Part shown: in pieces, positions 30,201 to 39,485 of the stretch | Layout: each line of letters begins with the position of its first letter | How positions within the stretch are numbered: position 1 is the first letter of the stretch | From: Gimesia maris | Lineage (GTDB): Bacteria > Planctomycetota > Planctomycetia > Planctomycetales > Planctomycetaceae | Reading direction: 5' to 3' | DNA: 64,000 nt | NCBI RefSeq assembly: GCF_008298035.1 | Contig: NZ_CP042910.1 | Span: 6,091,001 to 6,155,000 of the forward strand | The notes under the pieces: generated by a model | What the model was told of the DNA's origin: nothing | Seen by the model: only the letters and a program-made list of their open reading frames with translations | The model's database searches: none | Made by a program: the position numbers and the translations under genes

Positions 30201-32064
30201 CGAACCCGGTTCCTGTTCCTGGCGGAACAACTCCCAGATTATTCGTGGCCGTATTGTCATGGAATGCCAGTTCCATGGTCCCTGCTGTTTGTGTGATGCG
30301 GGCACCGTGTAAGGAATTGGCACCGTCACCTGTGAAGGTGTTACTGGAGAGTACACCGGTTTCACTGGCCGTATTGACAACATCCACACCGCGGTTATAC
30401 AGCACGAAGGTATTGCGGTTGATATCAAAACCACGTGTTCCCGCTGAATAGATACCGTAGTTATGCGGTAAACCACCCGTTCGCACACCGCTGATGTTGA
30501 AACCGGATACTTCCCAGGCGCCTCCCTGTCCGACGACCACTGCGCCCGCTGATCCACCAGCCCCACTCAGGTTGGTAAGTGTGGGAAGACTGGCAGCAGG
30601 ATTGTAACCTGGCAGAGTGATACTGACGACATTTCCATCGTTGTCGAGTGTATTGAAGCTGTGCACGACTGCTTCACTCAACAGACGCTGACCGGTAGTT
30701 CCACCGATTCCCCCGCCGTTGTCCAGCAGAGTAATCTGACCATTCAGGTTCAGTTCGTTACCGTCCTGCACGAAGATGATATCTGTTGCTGCAGTAGGCG
30801 GTGACGCGTTGTAGGCGGCCACTGAACCGTATGGTGTTTCATAAGTACCATCGCCGGCGGCACCGAAATCCGGGTCGATGTGTGCTACGGTGTATGGCAG
30901 GCCATCATCAGGATTGATCGCCAGTTCATTGGTCGTTGTCTGTTTCACGTTTGCCACGACGCGGTAATTACGATTCATAGGCTGATACATACGTTGCTGC
31001 AGAGTTTTTGGCCGCATCCACTTGTCGGAACGACCTTCTGGAATGGAGAGCGTCACATTCATCCATGCGTTGGAACCGAATACGGAATCCTTGGCATAGC
31101 TGACGCTCATCTGCCACCAGTCATTAATATTGGCTTCTGCACGGAACTTGGCACCTGCGGCGCTTTTGTCGTGATCTGAGTTGTAATAGTAACCGCCGAC
31201 ATAGCCATCAATGCCGAATTTCCCGAGGACTGGCAGCGGACCGCCGACTTCGGCATCGACACCGCCGTATGACGATTCAGAACGTCGTGTGCGATTCAGA
31301 TAAATTCGATCTGTCTGGAAGTAGGCACTGCCTGACAGATTGTTCGAGATGATGATCTCGTTATTATTGATGGGAAAATAACCGTTCACGCGTGTTGTCA
31401 GATACTGGCCGATGACTTCACCACTCAGACCAAGCTGATGGTAATCCTGATAGTGCCCGTCATCATAGTCATACCAGCCGGCGACCGTGAAGATTTTATC
31501 CAGATTGTCGTTGTAAGCACGCCAGCCAGCACCCAGGTTGACACCGCCGGCACCCTGGTCTGTCACCATGGCCCGCAGATCAAGGAAGAGCATGCTCTGC
31601 TCAGGATTGATCGTGAAAGGCATTAAGACGCCCAGGTTTGAATAACCATCGTCGTAACCGATACCACCACCAATGCCTTTATCCAGGCGGAAGAGGGGAT
31701 GGAACTCATCGACGTCCACAGGCTGATAGCCGGTCCCGTTATCGACGAATTCATTCACTTCCATGGTGCGGGGATCAGGATATCTGTAAGGAGCATACCC
31801 CTGTAATTCGTCCTGGTAACTGACATCCTTCATGTTAGTAAAACCGGGAACATCATTTCTCTGGACTGTGTTCGCAGGAATAAAATCATGCCTGAACACA
31901 CCGGAAGAAACGTTCCCCACGATAGCAGAACCTGCTGGCTCACCAATCGTCGCATGTCCCTCTGTTTGATTACCTTCAGCGGGGGCTGGATCTGCAAAAG
32001 CAGACACCAGTACGTACTGAGAGGCTAAAAAGAAGCAGGCCAGGCTGACACTTAATTTCTTCAT
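27244..32064 (-). CDS. inverse-autotransporter barrel plus parallel beta-helix surface protein
   Basis: The 1606-residue product starts with a signal peptide (MKKLSVSLACFFLASQYVLVSAFA). Residues about 100-370 resemble an inverse autotransporter (type Ve) beta-barrel: GGGIGYDDGYSNLGVLMPF, then repeated Gly/aromatic strands such as GVNLGAGWRAYN and LGLSGEVIGQY. From about 400 to 1560 there is a long Asn/Thr/Gly-rich repeat region, with many NNT and NGxxGIxL-type turns, typical of a right-handed parallel beta-helix. It ends in ELPYGWGQY. The likely role is a surface-displayed adhesin or polysaccharide-facing passenger. The ATG at 32064 has GGAG six bases upstream. No cargo enzyme motif is seen. 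Confidence 0.82.
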   Translation of the reverse strand: MKKLSVSLACFFLASQYVLVSAFADPAPAEGNQTEGHATIGEPAGSAIVGNVSSGVFRHDFIPANTVQRNDVPGFTNMKDVSYQDELQGYAPYRYPDPRTMEVNEFVDNGTGYQPVDVDEFHPLFRLDKGIGGGIGYDDGYSNLGVLMPFTINPEQSMLFLDLRAMVTDQGAGGVNLGAGWRAYNDNLDKIFTVAGWYDYDDGHYQDYHQLGLSGEVIGQYLTTRVNGYFPINNNEIIISNNLSGSAYFQTDRIYLNRTRRSESSYGGVDAEVGGPLPVLGKFGIDGYVGGYYYNSDHDKSAAGAKFRAEANINDWWQMSVSYAKDSVFGSNAWMNVTLSIPEGRSDKWMRPKTLQQRMYQPMNRNYRVVANVKQTTTNELAINPDDGLPYTVAHIDPDFGAAGDGTYETPYGSVAAYNASPPTAATDIIFVQDGNELNLNGQITLLDNGGGIGGTTGQRLLSEAVVHSFNTLDNDGNVVSITLPGYNPAASLPTLTNLSGAGGSAGAVVVGQGGAWEVSGFNISGVRTGGLPHNYGIYSAGTRGFDINRNTFVLYNRGVDVVNTASETGVLSSNTFTGDGANSLHGARITQTAGTMELAFHDNTATNNLGVVPPGTGTGFEIIANGGSSIDGVGTAADGVTTLGITGNTATSNGTGMIMTADGGATINTDFARNTFSNNTNATTSGLVVNSNASTVTFNSFDTVTASNNAGNGIAFNTTAGGTLSALSDGGDNLGMTNINASNNGVDGFVATSDGAGSAINLNIGNANSTTNVFSSNTQNGISLNTTNDGAIGGSIINNSATGNTQDGLAFTLTTGSIDLTGFGSPSIGSNNFTGNTRHGMSIVNNTGGVFTTSLISENDFSNNTEAGMFIGGAALGGTDTAVNTLGTIDSNNFNRTTTGTAGILFGSSDVRTTASIYRNTFIGRAPDLPDDDGASFGVGGTVDGTTTVGGNGGVTLSFGDLAAIDNSLTNTFQDNGDAHIGLLLIGNTTNRVDIDQHNFNTTYDTTLNSEFTGEGVGFIVRDTATLTNSTIQRSIIQNSAASGLLMTVTGNNLGDFGTINNITIGGSTSDYGNLFTTNAGHGIEMARTSDAVMTNINIRYNTSTANTLNGIDLTASAANKTDTYTVNNNTVTNNGQSGIDLRVEADAILSANMDSNTITGNTLHGIMTTELTNSVFDTRGITGAWTRNYIAENGGDGIHLEAATDSLVIGDAADSSLGNVIVDNGVDGIAVEDAGTLTIARNYIAENTVAGIDLDLLGYNNTTIANNDITRNGGDGIEFMNVLSGTFDLNIDGNIIDFNGGRGFDVLARPGLGGSASTINIDFNNNIVNENRLEGVYVVYTASLTQNQTDPSTTTLASDGSLFQDVYLRMDMDNNQIIDNGRDSGFGTTGLVVRVGTTRSFTGTGGSQYGGGFASDGAGNFVTSGVIMSVTNTTLTGNLGDDVYFESFTSTVDPAATAGTWGATTDPTVINTFQSDALARLDLLWDNNTIISSDTTNVGAFYANADTFKSRLNTTSVPFDGPFTSTTRRRNAQRLAARIPNLNDPGAGNFLYSGTGASTFRVDSSGDTSIFTLDGNPYTTTGDANGIYYPGIIVGELPYGWGQY

Positions 32065-32606
32065 CGAATGCTCCAACGTCGATGTATAACTCGTCTCTTA
32101 CGATTTCAGACGATCAACTTCGTTCCTTATCCTCTTCCGATCTGCCACTCTCAGGATATCTGATCCTTTAGTGTGCAAAACCGGTCGAAGCGAACGGGCG
32201 GGTGAAACCCGGTCCATTCTGCCACTCATCCCCGGTCGGCTGTAAAGCTATTCCGATTATCCGGGTACAAGCGGTTATTCTGATCTTTCGGAATAATCGC
32301 ATTGTGAAGTTGAGACGAAATATGCTAATCGCAAGTACGGTTAGAAAACGCAGAGGGGAAGAACTCAAATCACGCCGTCCTTAACAAAGCGCAAGCACAT
32401 ATGATTCAAGGATTTATAGATTTTTTAAGCGAGCCCTTGAGAGGCAGGGCCGAGAGGATTCTGATTAAAAAATTAATCAATAATTTTAGGGCGAAAAACG
32501 TGGTTACCAGCGATCAACAAATGAAATTACGAACACCATCTCTGGTAGCGATTCACCGTTCGGCACAACTTAGTAAACTTAGGGACTTTACGATCGACAG
32601 TAAATT
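32065..32606. other. gene-free stretch
   Basis: These 542 bases separate two minus-strand genes. The left part should hold the promoter of the large beta-helix gene. A frame on the plus strand from 32401 runs into the antisense of the TPR gene and lacks a recognisable product. No hairpin terminator or repeat was found. Confidence 0.4.
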
Positions 32607-33977
32607 TCACTCAAACCAGATTGTGTCAGCCTCCCATCTTCCGTTGACGGGAAGCAGGGTTGTCAGAGTGCGACCGTTTTTCATTTTGATTTTTGCCTGC
32701 AGCGATCCGTCGATTTCCAGAATTTCGATGTCGTGGACAAGTTCATCTGGTTTGGCGGATTCAGCCTGTTCAGTAGCCTGTTTGAGTGATGCTTTTGTGA
32801 TGAACTTTCTGACCCGTTCCGTAAAATAAGGCTTCATCGCCGCCACATCCCCGTCAAGGATATACTGCAATTGCTTCTCGATAATTTCTCTCGATTTCTG
32901 TTTGAGCTGATCTGCCAGTTCCTGTTTCTGAGTAGCCGTCAGTTTTGCAGTTTCAGGATGAGCCAAAATAAGTTGCGCTGACTTCAACCTGTTGATCCAC
33001 TGCTCACGATCGGCTGATTTGAGCGGCTGCTTTCGAATGACATATGCCAGTCGGTGCATGTCACGGCTGCCGCGCACGACTCTGCTGATTTCATGTTGTG
33101 CGGGCGTTTTGTCACCTTTTGCGACCCGCCATTCATACAGGATATCATCCTCGCCATCCTCTATCACATTCCACTCTTCCAACTGGTAAGACTTTTCAAC
33201 CAGGGACTTCATCCGGTTCATGAAATCCCTGGCTGATAACTGCTCGCCGAGTTTGAACAGTCGTTGCGTGGAGAACAGTTGCTGATAGTTCTGGACCGTT
33301 TCAGGGGGAATTACAAATTCGGTCAATGCATTCGTTGAATTCATCATGCGATACCCCTCTCGCCAGGGATCTCCCAGGTGAAATTTCATTGACTTCTCTG
33401 CGACCATATCTTTCGCCGATAATTTCCGTGTATCAATCACGGCGTACAGGCTGGCATTGCGAAAGTTGAGCCACATGAAACCATAAACCAACTGGGTTTC
33501 GTCCTTTTTCTCGCGCTGGCTGTCAGGTTTCCCGAGAAGTTTGAGCACTTCCACTTCGGGTGTCCCCACATTCAGAATTCCCTTGCGATCGAAAAAGCTC
33601 CAGAATTTGAGGAAGTCCTGAGCGGCCCGTTTGTTTTCGGCATCGAGCAGCACCGCTTTGCGGATCTCAATCCAACTCCTGCTGGCCTGGGAATCCTCCA
33701 GAAAGGCGACGCTCAGCAGGTAATGCAGCATGCTGTTTTCCGGCTGCAATTCTATTGATTTTTCGAATTCGGTAATCGCACTTTTCCAGTCTTTCTGCTT
33801 GAGCAATGCCTGCCCCTGCTGGGCATGGGCCAATGCTTGTTTTCGTTTTTCCAGCGTCTCGGCAGACGGAGTTTCCGGCTTGACATCTTGCGCCAGACAA
33901 ACATCGGAATGCAGCAACAGGACAATCAAAATCGCCAGAGAAAGATTCAGACAGCGGGTAGACAGGTTCCATTTCAT
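32607..33977 (-). CDS. exported TPR protein of unknown function
   Basis: The 456-residue product has a signal peptide (LNLSLAILIVLLLHSDVCLA). A TPR pair covers residues about 45-115 (GQALLKQKDWKSAITEFEKSIELQPEN, then YLLSVAFLEDSQ). A middle region includes VLKLLGKPDSQ, and the C-terminal region is a globular beta-rich domain ending in ADTIWFE. It is probably a periplasmic scaffold. The TPR gene upstream (34063-34842) is on the same strand, 85 bases away, so the two may be one operon. AAGGGA precedes the start. Confidence 0.78.
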   Translation of the reverse strand: MKWNLSTRCLNLSLAILIVLLLHSDVCLAQDVKPETPSAETLEKRKQALAHAQQGQALLKQKDWKSAITEFEKSIELQPENSMLHYLLSVAFLEDSQASRSWIEIRKAVLLDAENKRAAQDFLKFWSFFDRKGILNVGTPEVEVLKLLGKPDSQREKKDETQLVYGFMWLNFRNASLYAVIDTRKLSAKDMVAEKSMKFHLGDPWREGYRMMNSTNALTEFVIPPETVQNYQQLFSTQRLFKLGEQLSARDFMNRMKSLVEKSYQLEEWNVIEDGEDDILYEWRVAKGDKTPAQHEISRVVRGSRDMHRLAYVIRKQPLKSADREQWINRLKSAQLILAHPETAKLTATQKQELADQLKQKSREIIEKQLQYILDGDVAAMKPYFTERVRKFITKASLKQATEQAESAKPDELVHDIEILEIDGSLQAKIKMKNGRTLTTLLPVNGRWEADTIWFE

Positions 33978-34062
33978 CGCGACGGGATCCCTTCAAGTAC
34001 TTTGCAATTCTGGCGTTGAATCACTCTGGTTAAGACAACAGACAGAGCTGACTCTTCTGGAC

Positions 34063-34842
34063 TTATTTCCGGTTTTGTTCTGACAGCAATTGTAACTCGA
34101 GCCGTCCGGTATGCCACATATAATTGGGGCCAAAACCGGCAGCCGGGCCCCAGTCATTCTCAACAGACTTTTTGAGATACAACCGAGCCTGATCATGATG
34201 ACCGAGCAGCGATTCATTTAAGCCGATATAGAGATACGCATAAAAATAACGTTTGCTGCGTTCTTGCGCATCGATCTCCGCCGTCTCTATATTTTTCAAG
34301 ACGGTTTCGGGCGTCGTCTGGCCCTGAAACATCCGATACAGATCGGGAAAGGGTTCCCGGTCATCTTTTTCATATTTGAGCAGGCCCTGTTGCGCCGCAG
34401 TGGCACCTTTGGCCTTGTATTGAGAAAAGAACCGCCAGATGCCATTCTCGCGATCAACGTTGTCAAATGAGTGATAATTTTCAAACTGTTTCGCGGCTTC
34501 CGTATACTGCTTTGCATAGTAACAGGCGATTCCCCGTCTCCAGTGAGAGGCGGAGATGGCGGGGTTCAATTCGACCATTTTGTTGTAATCGGCGACTGCT
34601 GCCTTGAAATCTCCGTTGAAGAAATGGGCATCACCGCGTCGGGAATAGAGGGTTGTCTCTGCGGGCTGCTGGCTGATTTGCTCCGTGAGTTGCTCGATCA
34701 GCTGGTTCAATTTGAGTTGTAACCGGGTTGTTTCCTGAGCCTTTTTCGGATCGACGGGTAGTTCCTCTGCCTGAATTGTTACCATAAAAGTAACCAGGCA
34801 GCCCCACAAACAGAGACCACTACGTAATTTCCAGTTTCGCAT
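34063..34842 (-). CDS. exported TPR protein, NlpI-like
   Basis: The 259-residue product has a signal peptide (LCLWGCLVTFMVTIQA, then EELPVD). Tetratricopeptide repeats follow: TTLYSRRGDAHFFNGDFKAAVADYNKMVELNP, ASHWRRGIACYYAKQYTEAAKQFENY and a C-terminal repeat (HHDQARLYLKKSVEND). The arrangement resembles NlpI-type adaptor proteins, but no lipobox is clear. It precedes a second TPR gene on the same strand. The ATG at 34842 is chosen over an adjacent TTG. Confidence 0.78.
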   Translation of the reverse strand: MRNWKLRSGLCLWGCLVTFMVTIQAEELPVDPKKAQETTRLQLKLNQLIEQLTEQISQQPAETTLYSRRGDAHFFNGDFKAAVADYNKMVELNPAISASHWRRGIACYYAKQYTEAAKQFENYHSFDNVDRENGIWRFFSQYKAKGATAAQQGLLKYEKDDREPFPDLYRMFQGQTTPETVLKNIETAEIDAQERSKRYFYAYLYIGLNESLLGHHDQARLYLKKSVENDWGPAAGFGPNYMWHTGRLELQLLSEQNRK

Positions 34843-34983
34843 CAAAACTTCACTTCCCGGGAAAAGTCAACGCTGGCAGGCCGTTTCCGGTGAACCGGTC
34901 CTGTTTATATACTGTCATACTCGCAAACAGCTTGAAAGTGTGAAACAGACCGAAAAGAATAGAAAATTCTCTACCTGATCGAC

Positions 34984-35011
34984 TTGGCGTACAGAAAAAA
35001 TTCCCTATAAT
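34984..35011 (+). promoter_or_regulatory. sigma70-type promoter for tRNA-Gln
   Basis: TTGGCG (34984-34989), a 16-base spacer, and a perfect TATAAT (35006-35011). It lies about 82 bases before the tRNA 5' end, and the tRNA is the only plus-strand product downstream. Confidence 0.65.
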
Positions 35012-35092
35012 GGCCAGAGAAAGCTGCAAGTGATGCTATCCACTGAGCTTATCAACGAAATGGCAACGTCAATATTGCCGGGCACAAAGTCT

Positions 35093-35163
35093 TGCCTGAT
35101 AGTGTAACGGTAGCACGAGTGACTCTGACTCACTTAGTCTAGGTTCGAATCCTAGTCGGGCAA
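35093..35163 (+). tRNA. tRNA-Gln, anticodon CTG
   Basis: A 71-base cloverleaf without an encoded CCA. The acceptor arms are TGCCTGA (35093-35099) and TCGGGCA (35156-35162) with discriminator A. The anticodon stem AGTGA/TCACT encloses CTCTGAC, giving anticodon CTG and reading codon CAG. The T arm holds GGTTCGAATCC. The tRNA is followed directly by a strong terminator and preceded by a consensus-like promoter, so it is a single-gene transcript. Confidence 0.93.
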
Positions 35164-35168
35164 CTTGA

Positions 35169-35206
35169 AACGCCCTGAATCAGTTTTGGTTCAGGGCGTT
35201 TTTTTA
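35169..35206 (+). terminator. rho-independent terminator after tRNA-Gln
   Basis: CGCCCTGAA (35171-35179) pairs with TTCAGGGCG (35190-35198) around a 10-base loop, followed by seven T. Confidence 0.93.
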
Positions 35207-35308
35207 TGCCCCTAATGCAGACACATCGCAGTTTACACGAGTGTTACCCATGTGTCCGAACGTGCCGAGCAGGTATCGGAAGACCGGCCCTGTAATGGTA
35301 CGCTTCAG

Positions 35309-35359
35309 CCGCGACCTCCTGCTCGCGGTGCTCGGCCCGGACTGCATCCGGGCTCACCC
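35309..35359 (+). repeat. hairpin repeat, family B, copy 1
   Basis: It matches 36536-36586 and 52774-52824: GCGACCTCCTGCTCGC, then GCTCGGCCCG, a palindrome and xxACCC. The stem here is GCCCGGA/TCCGGGC. A family-A tail (TTTCGTGT...CGTGGTAGAAA, about 35369-35402) follows. Confidence 0.8.
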
Positions 35360-35524
35360 ACTGTCTTGTTTTCGTGTCATTTCGTGTTTTTCGTGGTAGA
35401 AACATCCACTTCGATGGTTCCATCGGTTCCCATGACGGTGTGAAACGGGGGCGAACCTTGCCAGGCGGGCGGATATGTGGGGACTGTTCCTGCGGTTAAG
35501 AAGGTTGGTGACGTGCAACTTAAT

Positions 35525-35752
35525 TGTACGATTTCACTGACAGTTTCCTGTTGTCTGCGACAACCCCGGATTACATCCGGGGCTACCCTTTCTTTCACAT
35601 GAGCCGTACGGCGTTAGCCGCGGTTTCTGCAGATCGGGAGACAACCGGAGCTGACGCTCTGCGGCCAATGGGGAACGCTTTATGGTTTATTTTTATAGCC
35701 ACCACCCACTTTTATTTTCGTGTGGTTTCGTGTTTTTCGTGGTAGAAAAATC
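35525..35752 (+). repeat. REP-like repeat, family A, tandem unit 1
   Basis: The unit begins TGTACGATTTCACTGACAG. It contains the TTGTCTGCGACAA hairpin and the CCCCGGAT/ATCCGGGG hairpin followed by CTACCC. A GTTAGCCGCGG block and an AACCGGAGC(T)xACGCTCTGCGGC block come next. It ends with the TTTCGTGT...CGTGGTAGAAAAA tail. It aligns to units at 35867 and 36199 and, inverted, at 50665. Confidence 0.85.
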
Positions 35753-35866
35753 TGATTGAGATGTTTCATGCTGTTCCCATTGTGTGTGATACCAGGGCGA
35801 TACTCACCAGGCAGGCGGACACATGGGGCGCTGTATGATGAACAGGTGGGATACGTTGTTCTGAAT

Positions 35867-36096
35867 TGTACGATTTCACTGACAGTTTCCTGTTGTCTGC
35901 GACAACCCCGGATTGCATCCGGGGCTACCCTTTCTTTCGCATGAGCCGTACGGCGTTAGCCGCGGTTACTGCAGATCGGGAGACAACCGGAGCTAACGCT
36001 CTGCGGCTAATGGGGAACGCTTTATGGTTTATTTTTATAGCCACTACCCATCTTTACTTTCGTGTGGTTTCGTGTCTTTTCGTGGTAGAAAAATCG
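35867..36096 (+). repeat. REP-like repeat, family A, tandem unit 2
   Basis: Same block order as unit 1, starting 342 bases later, with few substitutions. The linker between units also shows partial similarity (GGCGGA and ACATGGGG-type words). Confidence 0.85.
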
Positions 36097-36198
36097 ATTT
36101 CGAGAGGTTCATCGGTTCTCGTTGTGGTGCGAACCGTGTCAGACGGACACGTGGGTTCCGTTCCTATGGCTGGGCAGGTTGGTGATCTGGAAACTGCT

Positions 36199-36343
36199 TG
36201 TACGATTTCACTGACAGTTTCCTGTTGTCTGCGACAACCCCGGATTGCATCCGGGGGCACCCTTTCTTTCACATGAGTCGTACAGCGTTAGCCGCGGTTT
36301 CTGTAGATCGGGAGACAACCGGAGCTAACGCTCTGCGGCTAAT
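36199..36343 (+). repeat. REP-like repeat, family A, tandem unit 3, truncated
   Basis: It starts 332 bases after unit 2 and keeps both hairpins and the CTCTGCGGCTAAT block, but it lacks the CACGAAA-type tail. Confidence 0.82.
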
Positions 36344-36535
36344 CTGGAATGTTCTACGGTGAATAGTAATGACACCTTTTAAACTTCCAGTGGTGCAGGA
36401 TTTTCATCTGCGGGGGGTGGGAGCCGATCTTTATAATTTGTGGTGAATCACGTCAGGGAACCGTGAGCCACGATCTGGCTTGTGAGGCTGTGCCGAATGG
36501 ATATAGGAATCCCGGTTCCGGGTGGTGCGTGGTAG

Positions 36536-36586
36536 CTGCGACCTCCTGCTCGCTGCGCTCGGCCCGAATTATATTCGGGCTTACCC
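36536..36586 (+). repeat. hairpin repeat, family B, copy 2
   Basis: It has CTGCGACCTCCTGCTCGC and the perfect palindrome GCCCGAAT-TAT-ATTCGGGC followed by TTACCC. It closes the array on its right side. Confidence 0.82.
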
Positions 36587-37238
36587 CTGCATCAGGAGCG
36601 GGAACTGGTTTTTCGGGCAGCGTCAGGCAAGCGAGCTGTGCCACCGGCATGAGAGGACGTTGAGTTATGTTCGTTGTTGTAGTGTTCAATCTGCTTTTCT
36701 ATCCGGGGTGTCTGGTGACTGTGATACCGTTGCATGGTGAACTATTTTCTATAGAGGCGCGGGAGTGTCAAGGGGGGATGAACCGAATCGGGTGGCGATC
36801 TGCGTTGATACAGGGACGATGCTGGTGTGAGCAGTGGCGGTTCCGGGGTGAAAGGCTGCGAAGTGCGGCGACCCGCAGGCATACATTCGGAACAGGTGCT
36901 GTTCTGCGAACTGCTTATCTGGAAAAAACCGGCTGTTTTATAGTGATGACTGCGAACAAGTGGCCCGTGTTTCAGTGCTCTGTAAACTGGGCACGCGCGC
37001 GACCCAAAACAACGCTTATCGCTGTTGGCGTGGCGGGGTCAAGTCGAAAATGATCAGGGGGTCGGCAGAACTTCTTGCATCAATCGATGCGGGCAACATC
37101 AGTTTCAGGCTGCTTTGCGTGGCAGCTGTTCACTTAAAGCCAGCAGATAATTGACAATCCCTGTTTGATCGCTGATGATAAACCATACAATATCGTTTCA
37201 ATCTTCTCACCTGGTTCCTGTAGTGAAGAGTTTCATCC

Positions 37239-38774
37239 ATGCATCGATTTCTGTTCGCGCTCAGTCTTGTTCTTCTCTCGTACCTCTGTCATAGCCATGA
37301 TGTGCAGGCCGCAGACCAGCGGCCCAACATTCTGTGGATCATTGCGGAAGACATGGGGCCCGAGCTGGGCTGTTATGGAACGCCGGAAGTCAAAACGCCG
37401 ACACTGGATCAGCTGGCTGAAAAAGGCATGCTGTTTCAGAACGCATTCACGGTAACCCCAGTCTGTTCGACCAGTCGCTCCTCATTCATGACGGGCATGT
37501 ATGCGATGGCCATTGATGCGCAGAACCATCGTTCGCACCGTGAAGGCACCAACCCGCTGCCTGATGGCGTGCGGGTCATCACCGACTGGTTCCGTCCCGC
37601 CGGCTATACGACGGCGAACATTAAAAATCTGACAGACGATAAAAAACTGGCAAAGTTCTATAAAGGAACCGGTAAGACCGACTGGAATTTCACCTATCCC
37701 AAAGGCAAACAGCCGTTTGACCTCAAGGACTGGAACGAACTGAAACAGCATCAGCCATTCTATGCCCAGATCAATTTTTCAGAAACCCATCGAGGCGGAG
37801 CCTGGAATACGTCTCACGAACACATCGGCTACCAGGCGGACCCTGCCAAAGTTGAGATCCCTTCTTACTATCCCGATCACCCCGTCACCCGCGGCGTCTG
37901 GTCACAGTATCTGAATGCGGTGATGGCTGTCGATAAGAAGGTTGCTTTCATTCTGGATTTACTGAAGCGGGACAAGCTCGACAAGAATACGATTGTGGTT
38001 TTTCTGGGCGATCATGGCCGGGCAATGCCCCGCGGCAAACAGTGGCCTTACGACAGTGGTCTGCATATTCCGCTGATCATTTACTGGCCCGAAGGCAACG
38101 CGAACCTGCCTGCACCTGCACAGTATCAGCGGGGTCAAAAAAGTGAGCAGCTGATTTCTTCCATCGATCTGAGTGCCACCTCTTTAGCAGTCGCCGGCAT
38201 CTCCAAACCTGAAAAAATGCAGGGACAGGTCTTTCTGGGCGCACAGGCAGAGCCCCCCCGCGAGTATCTGTTTGGCGGACGGGATCGAGGCGATGAAACG
38301 GTGTTCCATATTCGCACGGTACGGGACAAGCAATATCGCTACCTGCGAAACAAGTACCCCGAGCGCCCGTTCCTGCAGATCAATCGCTACAAGGAAAAGT
38401 CCTACCCGATAATTGGACTTTTAAGAGATCTGCACAGCAGAGGAGCACTGACCGGGCCGTCTCTCAAACTGATGGCGGACAGTCGACCGGAAGAAGAGCT
38501 GTATGATTTAAAACAGGATCCCTGGGAGACCAGCAACCTGGCCGATTCCCCTGACTACCAGAAAGTCAAGCAGCGACTGGCGTCTGCTTTGAATACCTGG
38601 ATGGAGGAAATCGATGACCAAGGACGCATCCCGGAAGATCCTTCCATTCCCCAATACTGGGACGAACGGGCGATTCGCGTGTATTCGGACAATCTCAAGA
38701 ACCGTCCGCAAGACTGGTTCCTGCGAGACGCGGCTCTGGGTCCTTATAAAGTTGAAAGTAAGAAAGACGAGTAA
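37239..38774 (+). CDS. secreted type I sulfatase
   Basis: The 511-residue product has a signal peptide (MHRFLFALSLVLLSYLCHS). It then has the sulfatase core: NILWIIAEDMGPELGCYG (two metal-binding acidic residues), and CSTSRSSFMTG (about residues 79-89), the site where Cys is converted to formylglycine. VVFLGDHGRAMPRGK is the conserved GDHG metal/substrate motif. The usual CxPxR site has Thr instead of Pro. It should cleave sulfate esters, probably of algal polysaccharides, outside the cytoplasm. cysC converges on it and a shared terminator separates them. Confidence 0.93.
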   Translation: MHRFLFALSLVLLSYLCHSHDVQAADQRPNILWIIAEDMGPELGCYGTPEVKTPTLDQLAEKGMLFQNAFTVTPVCSTSRSSFMTGMYAMAIDAQNHRSHREGTNPLPDGVRVITDWFRPAGYTTANIKNLTDDKKLAKFYKGTGKTDWNFTYPKGKQPFDLKDWNELKQHQPFYAQINFSETHRGGAWNTSHEHIGYQADPAKVEIPSYYPDHPVTRGVWSQYLNAVMAVDKKVAFILDLLKRDKLDKNTIVVFLGDHGRAMPRGKQWPYDSGLHIPLIIYWPEGNANLPAPAQYQRGQKSEQLISSIDLSATSLAVAGISKPEKMQGQVFLGAQAEPPREYLFGGRDRGDETVFHIRTVRDKQYRYLRNKYPERPFLQINRYKEKSYPIIGLLRDLHSRGALTGPSLKLMADSRPEEELYDLKQDPWETSNLADSPDYQKVKQRLASALNTWMEEIDDQGRIPEDPSIPQYWDERAIRVYSDNLKNRPQDWFLRDAALGPYKVESKKDE

Positions 38775-38800
38775 GAATAGGACTCGTCTCATGTGCATAG

Positions 38801-38837
38801 AAAAAACCTCAACCGGCATGATACGCTGGCTGAGGTT
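38801..38837. terminator. bidirectional terminator between sulfatase and cysC
   Basis: AAAAACCTCA pairs with TGAGGTTTTT, with a further partly paired inner stem and a T-run on either strand. It is placed between converging stops at 38774 and 38871. Confidence 0.85.
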
Positions 38838-38870
38838 TTTGTTTTTCAAGCATCTGACTGCAAACGCGAC

Positions 38871-39485
<615 letters not shown>

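Larger units (their letters stand above)
35207..37238. other. 2-kb gene-free block dominated by repeats
   Basis: No convincing gene is present between the tRNA terminator and the sulfatase. The left part (35309-36586) is an array of repeat families A and B. The right part (about 36600-37238) shows only frames without recognisable products or ribosome sites. The longest, from 36667, has a composition unlike neighbouring proteins and is rejected. Confidence 0.7.

Noticed and set aside
29312..30451. 379-codon plus-strand frame within the beta-helix gene
   Set aside because: Arises from Asn/Thr-rich repeats read backwards; the Val/Pro/Leu-rich translation is an artefact.
32401..32829. 142-codon plus-strand frame
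   Set aside because: Its second half is antisense to the conserved C-terminus of the TPR gene.
35309..36586. CRISPR array
   Set aside because: Repeats are long, composite and hairpin-rich with 330-342 base spacing; there are no short direct repeats with unique spacers and no cas genes.
35093..36586. Integrated element or prophage at the tRNA-Gln gene
   Set aside because: No integrase, phage gene or duplicated tRNA 3' end (attachment site) was found; only repeats lie downstream.
36667..37053. 128-codon frame in the repeat-rich spacer
   Set aside because: No ribosome site, odd composition, no family; in a region otherwise without genes.
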